Below are positions 1 to 13,200 of a DNA stretch of 45,861 nt, in pieces (position 1 is the stretch's first letter; each line of letters opens with the position of its first letter). Origin of the DNA: JOPF136 sp035541255 (GTDB lineage Bacteria; Acidobacteriota; Terriglobia; Acidiferrales; UBA7541); NCBI GenBank assembly GCA_035541255.1, contig DATKNR010000128.1, positions 1 through 45,861 of the forward strand, in the 5' to 3' direction. The notes beneath the pieces are model-generated. The model worked only from the letters and a program-made list of their open reading frames with translations, was not told the DNA's origin and searched no databases. Both the position numbers and the translations under genes were made by a program.

Positions 1-641
<641 letters not shown>

Positions 642-786
642 AAAATAAGCGGCGGATCTACCTGCACACGCTGCAGGGACGAGCCGTCCACCGGTTCTCA
701 CGGACCGGGTTTGGCTGATTCAAGGCCATTCGGGTTCTGGCCCGATTCACTCGATTGCTCGAAGAAAAGTTCGAGGCAAACGCAAA

Positions 787-827
787 CGCCCCGGAAGCGT
801 AACCCGCTCCGGGGCGTTTTTGTTTTT
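787..827 (+). terminator. Rho-independent terminator of the 16S transcript
   Basis: An 8-bp GC stem (CGCCCCGG at 787-794 with CCGGGGCG at 809-816) is extended inward by AGCG/CGCT pairing around a short loop and followed by TTTTTGTTTTT at 817-827. The T-tract is on the plus strand, so it ends plus-strand transcription, that is the 16S transcript. The next gene (852-4133) lies on the other strand and ends just beyond it. Confidence 0.85.
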
Positions 828-851
828 GCGGGCTGGGGCGCCTCCGCTACA

Positions 852-4133
<3,282 letters not shown>

Positions 4134-4488
4134 CTCAGTCCCCCGGATCAATTCGGTTGGATTCGATACAGGTAATGCCAATTGAGACCGGATAGTCTAC
4201 CACGGCACGCGCGTGAGATTGGGATGTTGGGAGGAACTGGAGAGGGTCGGTCGTGCGGGAAAGAAGGAGTGGAGATGAGGGAGGGGTGCATTCCCGTAAC
4301 GGGAATCTTCACTGGTCAGACCAGGAAAATCGCTGTAGTGGAATGGTGGAAGGCCGGGCCGGTACGAATCTCAATTTGATACTCTTCCCTTTACTTCGCC
4401 CCTTCTTCTCGTTAGTCTTTTTGCGGCTTTTCAGGGTGTCCTCCAAGGGGATCCCACACTGGAGACGAAGTACGTAAGGAGCGGAACG
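4134..4488. other. Divergent intergenic region with two adjacent palindromes
   Basis: This 355-base gap separates the minus-strand protease from the plus-strand PqqD-like gene and should hold both promoters. I see no ORF with credible coding features. Two close odd-centred palindromes occur at 4290-4306 and 4312-4324. No convincing paired -35/-10 boxes were found by eye for either direction. Confidence 0.6.
4290..4324. promoter_or_regulatory. Pair of adjacent palindromes, possible operator
   Basis: ATTCCCGT-A-ACGGGAAT (4290-4306) and CTGGTC-A-GACCAG (4312-4324) are both perfect with a single central A, separated by 5 bases. They lie about 165-200 bases before the first gene of the putative RiPP operon and about 160-190 bases before the divergent protease gene. 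The symmetry suits dimeric repressor binding, but no regulator gene is in the window and no second copy was noticed. Confidence 0.35.
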
Positions 4489-4740
4489 GTGGTGACCCGC
4501 GAAGTTGCGGGAGAGACCATCGTCGTCCCCGTTCGGGGTGGTGTGGGAGATCTCACCGGGCTGTTCACTTTCAACGAAATCGCATCCGGAATCTGGAAGC
4601 AATTGGCCGAGGGGCGCACGGCGGAAGAAGTAGTGGTGTGGGTGGAGGCCAACTACGAGGTGGGCGAGGAGCGCGCGCGGGCGGACGTGACCAGATTCAT
4701 CGGCGAACTGCAGGCGCAGGGCCTGGTTCGCGCGGAGTGA
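4489..4740 (+). CDS. PqqD-like peptide chaperone (RiPP recognition element)
   Basis: An 83-residue protein of the PqqD fold, which binds the leader of a precursor peptide and delivers it to a radical SAM enzyme. The sequence has the family pattern: VVTREVAGETIVVP, then FTFNEIASGIWKQL, then EGRTAEEVV and a C-terminal helix ending IGELQAQGLV. The GTG start is fixed by AAGGAG at 4476-4481 with 7-base spacing; a second GTG follows at once. The frame stays open upstream and reads plausibly (YVRSGT), so a slightly longer protein from a rare start is not excluded. It is the first gene of a plus-strand series and lies 60 bases before the radical SAM gene. Confidence 0.88.
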   Translation: MVTREVAGETIVVPVRGGVGDLTGLFTFNEIASGIWKQLAEGRTAEEVVVWVEANYEVGEERARADVTRFIGELQAQGLVRAE

Positions 4741-4800
4741 AAGGCAGAGCTGCTGGGAGGATCAAGCCGCCGAGGGAGTGAAGGGCGCGGCACGAACGGC

Positions 4801-6087
4801 ATGCAGACGCAGGCGAGCTACAGCGAGTTTAGCGCGCGCATTCACGAAAGGGCCCGAACCCGACAAGGGTCCCGATTTCCCACACAAGTCTCCATTGAAG
4901 TGACACGGCGGTGTCCGCTGGAATGCCGCCACTGCTACAACAACCTGCCGATGAACGACGCAGTGGCGCGGAACGAGGAACTGACCTTCGGCGAGCATCT
5001 GCGGCTGCTGGATGAACTGGTGGAATGCGGAAGCCTGTGGCTGCTGTACACGGGCGGGGAGATTTTCGGGCGGGCGGATTTTCTGGACATCTACCGGGAG
5101 GCGAAGCGGCGAGGATTTCTGATCACGCTGTTTACGAACGGAACGCTCATCACGCCGCGCGTGGCCGACGTGCTGCAGGAGTGGCGGCCGTTTTCGGTGG
5201 AGATCACGCTGTACGGGGCGACGCGGCAGACCTACGAGGCGCTGACGCAAATTCCGGGCTCATATGACCGGTGCATGCGCGGGATCCATGCACTGCTCGA
5301 GCGGGAGCTGCCGCTGAAACTGAAAACGGTGCCCACCACGGTGAACCTGCACGAAGTGTACGCGATGCAGCATCTGGCGGAAGAATTGGGCGTGGAATTC
5401 AAATTCGATCCGATGGTGAACCCGCGGATTGACTGCTCGTCGAGCCCGCTGGGGGTGCGGCTGTCGCCGGAAGAGGTGGTGGCGCTGGAATTCCAGGATG
5501 CGCACCGGGAACGGGAATACCGGAGACTGGCGATAGAGGAACTGGCGTCCGGGCGAGGGGCGAAGACGGAAGCGGGACACGTGTATTCGTGCGGCGGGGG
5601 AGTGAATTCGTTCGCCGTGGATCCAGCGGGACGGCTGACGATTTGCGTGCTGTCGCACCGGGAGAGCTACGACTGGAGGGGGGGAAACCTGCGGGACGCC
5701 TGGGAGACGTTTTTCCCTGGAGTGCGCTACAGGCCGAGGACGCGGCCGACGAAGTGCGACAGCTGCGGGATCCAGACGCTGTGCGGGATGTGTCCCGCGA
5801 ACGGAGAACTGGAGAACGGGGACGCGGAAGAACCGGTGGAATTCCTGTGCGAGGTAGCGCACCTTCGCGCGGAAACACTCGGAGTGGCTGTTCCGCAGCA
5901 TGGAGCCTGCGACTTCTGCACGGGAGGCGCGAGGCACGCGGAAGTGGCGCGTTCGGCGCAGCGCGTCCGCAACCGCGAAATCAACGTGGGTGAACGAGTG
6001 CCCGCCGCTGCGATGCTGCCGATCGTAGGCGCGAGCCAGCCAGCGTGCGGGAGCGGGCAGTGCGGTAGCTGCGCCGCGCACCGGTGA
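4801..6087 (+). CDS. Radical SAM/SPASM peptide-modifying enzyme
   Basis: A 428-residue enzyme. The radical SAM cluster motif CPLECRHC supplies Cys38, Cys42 and Cys45, followed by the glycine motif YTGGE and a typical TIM-barrel core. A SPASM domain binds auxiliary Fe-S clusters, with Cys264 (YSCGGG), Cys282, Cys319, Cys322, Cys328, Cys331 and Cys350. Members of this class form C-S or C-C crosslinks or epimerise residues in RiPP precursors. Neighbours fit that role: a PqqD-like protein upstream and a 59-residue Cys peptide 19 bases downstream. After the SPASM domain there is an unusual tail of about 65 residues with Cys pairs (HGACDFC and ACGSGQCGSC). The ATG at 4801 lacks a strong ribosome site but no better upstream start exists. 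Confidence 0.92.
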   Translation: MQTQASYSEFSARIHERARTRQGSRFPTQVSIEVTRRCPLECRHCYNNLPMNDAVARNEELTFGEHLRLLDELVECGSLWLLYTGGEIFGRADFLDIYREAKRRGFLITLFTNGTLITPRVADVLQEWRPFSVEITLYGATRQTYEALTQIPGSYDRCMRGIHALLERELPLKLKTVPTTVNLHEVYAMQHLAEELGVEFKFDPMVNPRIDCSSSPLGVRLSPEEVVALEFQDAHREREYRRLAIEELASGRGAKTEAGHVYSCGGGVNSFAVDPAGRLTICVLSHRESYDWRGGNLRDAWETFFPGVRYRPRTRPTKCDSCGIQTLCGMCPANGELENGDAEEPVEFLCEVAHLRAETLGVAVPQHGACDFCTGGARHAEVARSAQRVRNREINVGERVPAAAMLPIVGASQPACGSGQCGSCAAHR

Positions 6088-6106
6088 AGGAAGGACGGAA
6101 GAGGCC

Positions 6107-6286
6107 ATGAGCCAGACTCAGGACAAAGCGGGCGGCAGCAAGAAGCCGTATGAGCCGCCGCAAATTGTCCAAGTGAACCTGAGGCCGGAGGAAGCAGTGC
6201 TGGGCAATTGTAAATTCCTGGGTGTAGCCGGACCGGCAAATTCCTCGTGCGCGACGATCCCGATCTGTTCGTCGCCGGGGTCCTGA
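6107..6286 (+). CDS. Putative RiPP precursor peptide (59 residues)
   Basis: A short ORF between the radical SAM and HprK-like genes. The N-terminal part (MSQTQDKAGGSKKPYEPPQ, then IVQVNLRPEEAVLG) looks like a leader for PqqD-type recognition: a basic start, a Tyr-Pro turn and a hydrophobic-acidic segment. The C-terminal part is small and polar with Cys35, Cys48 and Cys54, and ends CSSPGS, leaving a Ser at the very end. A purine-rich stretch precedes the ATG, and the stop lies 8 bases before the next gene. Size, position and Cys content support a precursor; the modification and exact core are unknown. I believe similar short proteins with a PEEAVL-Cys pattern occur near radical SAM genes, but I cannot check that here. 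Confidence 0.78.
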   Translation: MSQTQDKAGGSKKPYEPPQIVQVNLRPEEAVLGNCKFLGVAGPANSSCATIPICSSPGS

Positions 6287-6294
6287 CCCGAGAT

Positions 6295-7236
6295 ATGACC
6301 CTTCCTGCCACTCTTCTTCATGAAGCGGCGGAACGGCAGGAATCTCTCCCCCAAACGAGCTCTTCCATTGGATTCCGAGTGGCCGACGTGCGCGTGGAGA
6401 TGAATCCGGCGCCGGGCGGACCTGCGCTGACGGTTCCGGCGGCGATGAGCGCATTTCTGGCGGGAGGCGGTGCGGCAGAAATCGCCGTGTCAGTGGACTG
6501 GTCGGAGGAGATCGTCACGCCGGGAGAACCGCCCGAATTCGATTCGGGAGGAGTGTGGACGCTCCACCGAAGCGACGGGAAGAACGTGTTCGTGTTCCGC
6601 TCGCCGGCCACGGGAAAAGCGCCCTACAAACTGGCGGAGATGGACGAGGAGTTCGGCCGAGGCCGGGTGTGGCTCTCGAAGCGCGTGTTCGGCGGACGGC
6701 CGGCAGTGTATCCACTGGAATACCCGCTGGACGAACTGCTGGTGATTCACCGGCTGGCGCGAGGCGAGGGAGTGGAAGTGCACGCGTGCGGAGTGCTGGA
6801 CGAGCAGGGGCGCGGGCTGCTGTTCGCGGGGCATTCCGGAGCGGGGAAAAGCACGATGGCGCGGCTGTGGCAGAGGGAGGGGCGGGCGAAAATCCTGAGC
6901 GACGACCGGATCATCGTGCGCCGCGACGGGATGGGAGCGCTGAGGATCCACGGGACGCCGTGGCACGGCGAGGAGAGGCTGGCGCTGCCGATCTCCGCAC
7001 CGCTGCGCGGCGTGTTCCTCCTGGAGCACGCGCAGGGGGCAAACGAGTTCGGGGAACTGGCACCGGCGCGCGCGGCCGCGGAGCTGATGGCGCGCAGCTT
7101 CCCGCCGTTCCATGACGCGGCGGGACTCGAGTTCTCGCTGCAATTTTTCGCCAGGCTGGTGACGGAGGTGCCGACGAGCATCTTCCGCTTTGTGCCCGAT
7201 GCGACGGCGATTCGCGAGATGGAGCGGCATGGCTGA
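6295..7236 (+). CDS. HPr kinase-like protein (HprK C-terminal domain)
   Basis: A 313-residue protein whose C-terminal half matches the HPr kinase/phosphorylase ATP-binding domain: P-loop GHSGAGKST at residues 179-187, then LSDDR near 201-205 and HGTPWHGEE further on. Classical HprK phosphorylates Ser on HPr; related proteins in some lasso peptide clusters phosphorylate the precursor peptide (PadeK type). The N-terminal third has no recognisable domain. Gene order (PqqD, radical SAM, peptide, kinase) points to the second role. I used the ATG at 6295, directly after the peptide gene; an in-frame GTG at 6247 would overlap that gene by 40 bases. The 3' end overlaps the next gene by 8 bases, suggesting coupled translation. 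Confidence 0.88.
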   Translation: MTLPATLLHEAAERQESLPQTSSSIGFRVADVRVEMNPAPGGPALTVPAAMSAFLAGGGAAEIAVSVDWSEEIVTPGEPPEFDSGGVWTLHRSDGKNVFVFRSPATGKAPYKLAEMDEEFGRGRVWLSKRVFGGRPAVYPLEYPLDELLVIHRLARGEGVEVHACGVLDEQGRGLLFAGHSGAGKSTMARLWQREGRAKILSDDRIIVRRDGMGALRIHGTPWHGEERLALPISAPLRGVFLLEHAQGANEFGELAPARAAAELMARSFPPFHDAAGLEFSLQFFARLVTEVPTSIFRFVPDATAIREMERHG

Positions 7237-10200
7237 GCGGCGGGATTCGCGGCTGTTCCGGGCGCTGGCGGAGGAACTGGCGGCGCGCGGCATGGGATTG
7301 CGGTTCCAGGCCGGAGGCCAGAGCATGCGGCCGACGATCGGCGATGGAGAAACGATCGAGGTGCGTCCCACCGCGGAATCGAGGGTGAAGCGAGGGGACA
7401 TCGTGCTGATGCAGGGCGATGGGGGGATGAAGGCCCATCGCGTGATGGCGGTGCGAGACGAAAGCAGCGAAATCGTGACGCGAGGCGACGCTTCGCAAGC
7501 CGATGATTCGGCACCGGGAGGACGGATATTGGGAAAGGTGGTGTGCGTGGAACGGAAGGGACGGAGTGTTGAGCTAGACGGGCGCGGACGGGCGGCGCTG
7601 CAGGCGGTGAACCGGGCGCTCTACCGGGTGCGCGCCGCGATGCGGACGCGTGCGGCGAAATGGAGGAGGGGCGCGGCGGCGGTGCTGGTGCTGACGCTGG
7701 GAGGATTGCTGGCGGCGCCGGCGGCGTGGGGGGCGTCGGACCTGAGCGTGACGGAGACGGTGTCGCCGAGCGTGGTGGCGGCCGGCGGGACGATCACGTA
7801 CACGATCACATTCACAAATACGGGAACGACAAACGCAACGACGGCGGCGCTGTTCATGAGAACGCCGGCGAACACAACGTACGCATCCGACACACCGGTG
7901 CCGGGGGGCTGGGCCTGCGCCACACCGGGAGCGGGAAACGCCGGGGCCATTACGTGCACGCGCGCCACGTTTGCGGCCGGGACGAGCGCGACATTTGTAA
8001 TTCGAGTCACCGTAAACGCGGGCGTGGCGGCCGGGACGCAAATCGTACAGAACGTAAACGGCACTTCGAATACCGCGGATACAAACGGCCAGAACAATTC
8101 GGCATCTGCGCTGGTGCTTGTGGAACCGGCGGGCAATGCGGACATGGCGCTGACGATGGTGGCGAACCCGGCCACGGTGTTCGTGAGCGCGCCGTACACC
8201 TACAACATCACGGTGACGGACCTGGGGCAGGCAAACGCGGCGAACGTAACGGTGACGGACACGCTGCCGGGGAGCGTGGCGTTCGTATCGGCAACGCCGA
8301 GCCAGGGGAGCTGCAGCGGCACAACGACGATTACGTGCACGCTGGGGACGGTGAATTTCCAGGCGACAGCGACGGTGGCGATCCAGGTGACGGCGCCGTC
8401 GTCGGGGGCGATGATCAGCAATACGGCGAGCGTCTCGACGACGTCGACGGATCCGGTGGCGTCAAACAACTCCGCGACAACGATCGTGGTGGTGCAGCCG
8501 ATCGTGTGCGCGATGTCGGCGCGCGACGGAACGCCGGCGACGGCGATCACCGGGGTGGTGAACACGTATTATCCGCCGTCGGGAGCGCAGGTGGTGGCGG
8601 CGGGGCAGATGACGACTTCCATCACGGTGGGCACGGCCTTGGGCGCCGCGACACCCATCGCCGTGGGGGATTTGCTGCTGATCATCCAGATGCAGGACGC
8701 GGCGATCGATTCGAACAATGCCGGGGATTATGGGGATACCTCTCCCGGAGATCCGGGGTCGGGAGCCTCCGCGCTGAACAGCGCGGGACTGTATGAATTC
8801 GTGACGGCATCGAGCGCGGCGGGGCTGACCGGTCCGAACACACTGACGGTGACCGGGACGGGAGCCAACGGGGGACTGCTGAACACGTACACGGCCGCGG
8901 CGGCAACGGGGACGATGGGGCAGAGGACGTTCCAGGTGATCCGCGTGCCGCAGTATCAGGCGGCGACGCTGGGCGCGGCGCTGACGGCGCCGGCATGGAA
9001 TGGAACGGTGGGAGGCGTGCTGGTTCTGGACGTGGCAGGGCAGCTGACGCTGAATGGCGCGACGGTGTCAATGAACGCCATGGGCTTCCGTGGGGGCGCG
9101 GGCATCCAGCTTGGAGGCACGGGGACGGCGGGAAGCGCCAACACGGATTACCGCACGCTGTCGACGAATCCGATCAACGCGTCGAAAGCAGAAGGGATCG
9201 CGGGGACGCCGAAGTACCTGGCCAATGCGGCGATCACGAATTTAATCACGAACGCATCCGAGGGCTACCCGAATGGAAGCTTCGCGCGCGGGGCGCCGGG
9301 CAACGCGGGAGGTGGCGGGACGGATGGCGATCCGGCAGGGAACACGGAGAATTCCGGCGGAGGAGGCGGCGCGAACGGAGGAGACGGGGGAATCGGCGGA
9401 TATGGATGGAATCTGCCGGGAGTGGGCCAGGCATTTGGAGGCGTGGCATTCCCGGCGAACATCAGCGCGGTGGTGATGGGAGGCGGAGGGGGCGCGGGAT
9501 CGACAAACAACGGGACAGCCGACCCGGCCAATGCGAACCCGGCTGGGATCAATTCGAGCGGAGCGGCCGGCGGAGGAATCATCCTGATGCGGTCGGGGTC
9601 GGCGGTGGGAACGGTGACGCTGAATGCCAACGGACAGACTGCACTGAACGTGATGAATGACGGAGGGGGAGGAGGCGGCGCGGGGGGCTCAATCATATTC
9701 CTGGCGCTGAGCGGCGGTCTGGGGACGCTGACGGCAAACGCGAACGGGGGGACGGGAGGAAGCACGTGGCGGACGCAGGCGCCCGGCGGCTATCCGGGAC
9801 AGCGCCACGGACCCGGAGGAGGAGGAGGAGGAGGAGTGATCCTGCTGTCCACGGGGACAGGGGTGACGACTTCGGTGTTGGGCGGGCCCGACGGGCTGAC
9901 GAACACGGACGGCGACTCGTTTGGTTCGCTGGCCGGCGAGGCCGGATTCGTCCAGACGGGGATTGCGCCTTCGCAAACGCCCGGGGTGAGATCCGGCGCG
10001 GAATGTGCGCTGGCGGACCTGAATGTGACCGACACGGCAACGCCGAATCCGGTGACGCCCACGAACAACATCACGTACACGCAGACGGTAACGAACAGCG
10101 GGCCGCAGGATGCGGTGAACGCGAGCTTCACGGAACAGGTGCCGGCGAACACGACGTTCGTTTCGCTGTCGATGGTGGCCGGATGGACGTGCGTAACGCC

Positions 10201-13200
10201 GGGTGTGGGAGGCACGGGAACGATCACGTGCACGAATCCGAATTTCACGAACGGAAGCAACGCCAACTTCATGCTGGTGGTGAAAGTGAACGCGGGAGCG
10301 GCGAGCGGAACGGTGGTGACCGACATCGCTTCGGTGACCTCCGGCATCAACGACCCCAATTTCTCGAACAACACGGCGACGGCACAGACGGTGGTGAGCG
10401 CGGCGACGGCGGCGGACGAATCGATCACGGTGAGCGCGACGCCGAACCCCGTGCCGGCAGGCGGGATGATCACCTACACGGTGATGGTGACGAACAACGG
10501 ACCGGCGGCCGCGGTACAGCCGGTGATGACGCTGCCGATCGTGGGCCCGAGCACATTCCAATCGGTGACCGCTCCGGCCGGCTGGAATTGCTACAACCCT
10601 GGCGTGGGCAATAGTGGGAGCGTGGTGTGCCGGCTTGCGAGCCTGGCGGCCGGGGGAAGCGCAACGTTCACGATCGTGACGGCGGTGCCGGCGGGGACAG
10701 CGGGAGGAACGGCCATAAGCACCACCGCGAACATCGGGTCGTCGACGCCGGACCCCGCTTACGCGAACAACAACGCGAGCACGACGGTGATCGTGGCGGC
10801 CGCGGGCCAGGCGGACGTGGGAATCACGGGCACGGTGTCGCCGAATCCGGTGCTGGCGGGGAACAACATCACGTACCTGCTGACGGTGACGAACAACGGG
10901 CCGAGCCCGACGTCGGCGGCGGCGGTGATGGTCATGAACACGCTTCCGGCGGGCGTGACTTTCGTTTCCGCGACGCCGACCACAGGGTCGTGCATGCAGG
11001 CTGCGGGAGTGATCACGTGTTCGCTGGGGACGCTGGCGGCCGGCGCGAGCGTGAACATTACGGTGGTGGACCACGTGAATGCAGGGACGGCCGCGGGGAC
11101 GAACATCACCAGCACGTTCGCGGAGAGCTCGACGACGAGCGATCCGAATTCGGCGAACAACTCGGTGGCGCTGAGCACGGTGGTGGCGGTGCCGAACGAC
11201 GCGGACGTCTCCGTGACGAAGTCGGGGTCGCCCAATCCGGTGAATCTGAACACAACGCTGGTGTACACGATTCAGATACGGAACAACGGGCCGGCGGTGG
11301 CGACAAACGTGATGCTGACGGACACGCTGCCGGCGGCGGTGACGTACGTGTCGTCGTCGAGCACGCAGGGGACGTGCGCGCAGGCGGGCGGGACGGTGAC
11401 GTGCAACAACATCGGGACCATGAGCGTGGGCCAACTGGTGGTGGTGACCATCAACGTGACGGCGACGACATTCAGTTCCGGGACGCTGGCGACGAACAGC
11501 GTGACGATCTCACACTCGGATCCGGACTCGAGCAGCGCGAACAACACGGCGACGTTTACCAGCACGATCCAGGCTTCGACGGCGGTGCAACTGGCATCGT
11601 TCCAAGCGGAACGGCTGGCCAGCGGCGGAGTGATGGTGGAATGGCAGACGCGGGAGGAATCGCGCAACCTGGGATTCCATCTCTACCGGCTGCAGAACGG
11701 CACGAAGACGCGGCTGGACACTTCGCTGATTGCCGGGGCGGCGCTGATGTTCCGCGGAGGCCTGCCGCAGCACGGAGCGAAAACGTACCGATGGCTGGAC
11801 GCGTCGGCGGGACCGGGCGGAGCGGAGTACGAGCTGGAATCGGTGGACGTGGACGGAACGAGGACCACCCACGGACCGGCCGAGGTGGACGCGAACGCGA
11901 TGCCCGCACTGCAGGCCGCGGCAGCCAACGCGCGCACGCTGGAACAGTTGAATCGCGCATCGGCGGGTGCCGCAGCAACAAACGCGCGGGCCACGCAGGC
12001 ATCGCCCGAGACAGCGCATGCAACGCGCACGCCCACCGTATCCAGCGCCTGGCTCTCCTCGCGGCCGGCGGTGAAACTTTCCGTGGACCACGAAGGATGG
12101 TACCGCGTGACGTACGACCAGCTGGCCGCCGCGGGAATGCCGCGATGGACGGATCTGCGGTCGGCGCACCTGTACGCGGAGGGAATGGAACAGCCGTTCC
12201 AGGTGGACGGAGGTTCCGCGGGCGCCCGTGGCGCGAACGCGGGAATCGAGTTCTACGGAACCGGGATCGATACGCCGTTCTCCGGCACGCGGGTGTACTG
12301 GCTGGTGAACGCGGCGGGCGCAGGAGAACAGATCGGCACGGCGAGCAACGGCCGCGCGGGAAATTCTGCGGCAACAAGCTTTCCGTACACGACGGTGCGG
12401 GAGGACCACACAACGTACTTCGCGGCGCTGCTGAACGGAGAGAACAACGACAACTTCTTCGGCGCGCTGGTGAGCACGACTCCGCTGGAACAGGATCTGA
12501 CGGCAACAAACAACGACCCGCACTTCGCGGCCGGCTCGCTGCAGGTGGCGCTGCAGGGAGCGACGGACGGGCAGGCACACCGGGTGTCCGTGAGCTTCAA
12601 CGGGAACTACGTGGGCGAGATGGATTTTTACGGACTGGGGAGCCAGTCGCAAACGTTTCCGCTGGAGGCCGGGCAGGTGACGAACGGAACGAACGCGGTG
12701 GTGCTGACTTCGCTGGCGGGCGACAACGACTACAGCCTGGTGCAGTCCATCTCGCTGGTGTACGGGCACACGTACACGGCGGACGGGAACTGGCTGCGGA
12801 TGACGGCGCGGGGAGGCGATTCGCTGCAGGTGACCGGATTCACAAACCCGCAGATCCGCGTCTACGACATAACCGACCCGCTGCGAATCAACCAGGTGAC
12901 GGCGCGCGTGTCCATGGCCGGCGGGACGTACAGCGCCGCGTTCACTGCGCCGGGGACAGCGGGCCACCCGACGACGCTACTGGCCTTTTCGGCGGACCAG
13001 ATGGAAGCCCCGTCCGGGCTGGCGTATCACGCGCCGACCAACTGGGGACGGGCGCAGAACAGCGCGGACGTGGTGATCATCACCCATCCGGACTTTTCCG
13101 ACAGCCTGACGCCGCTGGTGAACCTGCGGCGCGCGCAGGGCCATCGCGTGGCGCTGGTGCCGGTGGACGACCTGTATGACGAATACAATTACGGCGAGAG

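Noticed and set aside
642..786. Possible tRNA or 23S leader between 16S and the terminator
   Set aside because: No cloverleaf with a TTCGA-type arm and CCA end fits, and no 23S 5' sequence is present.
9689..13179. Arg/His-rich frames on both strands within the DUF11 repeat region (for example 9689-11434 minus and 10627-13179 plus)
   Set aside because: They repeat because the DUF11 DNA repeats; composition is extreme and no start or domain is credible.
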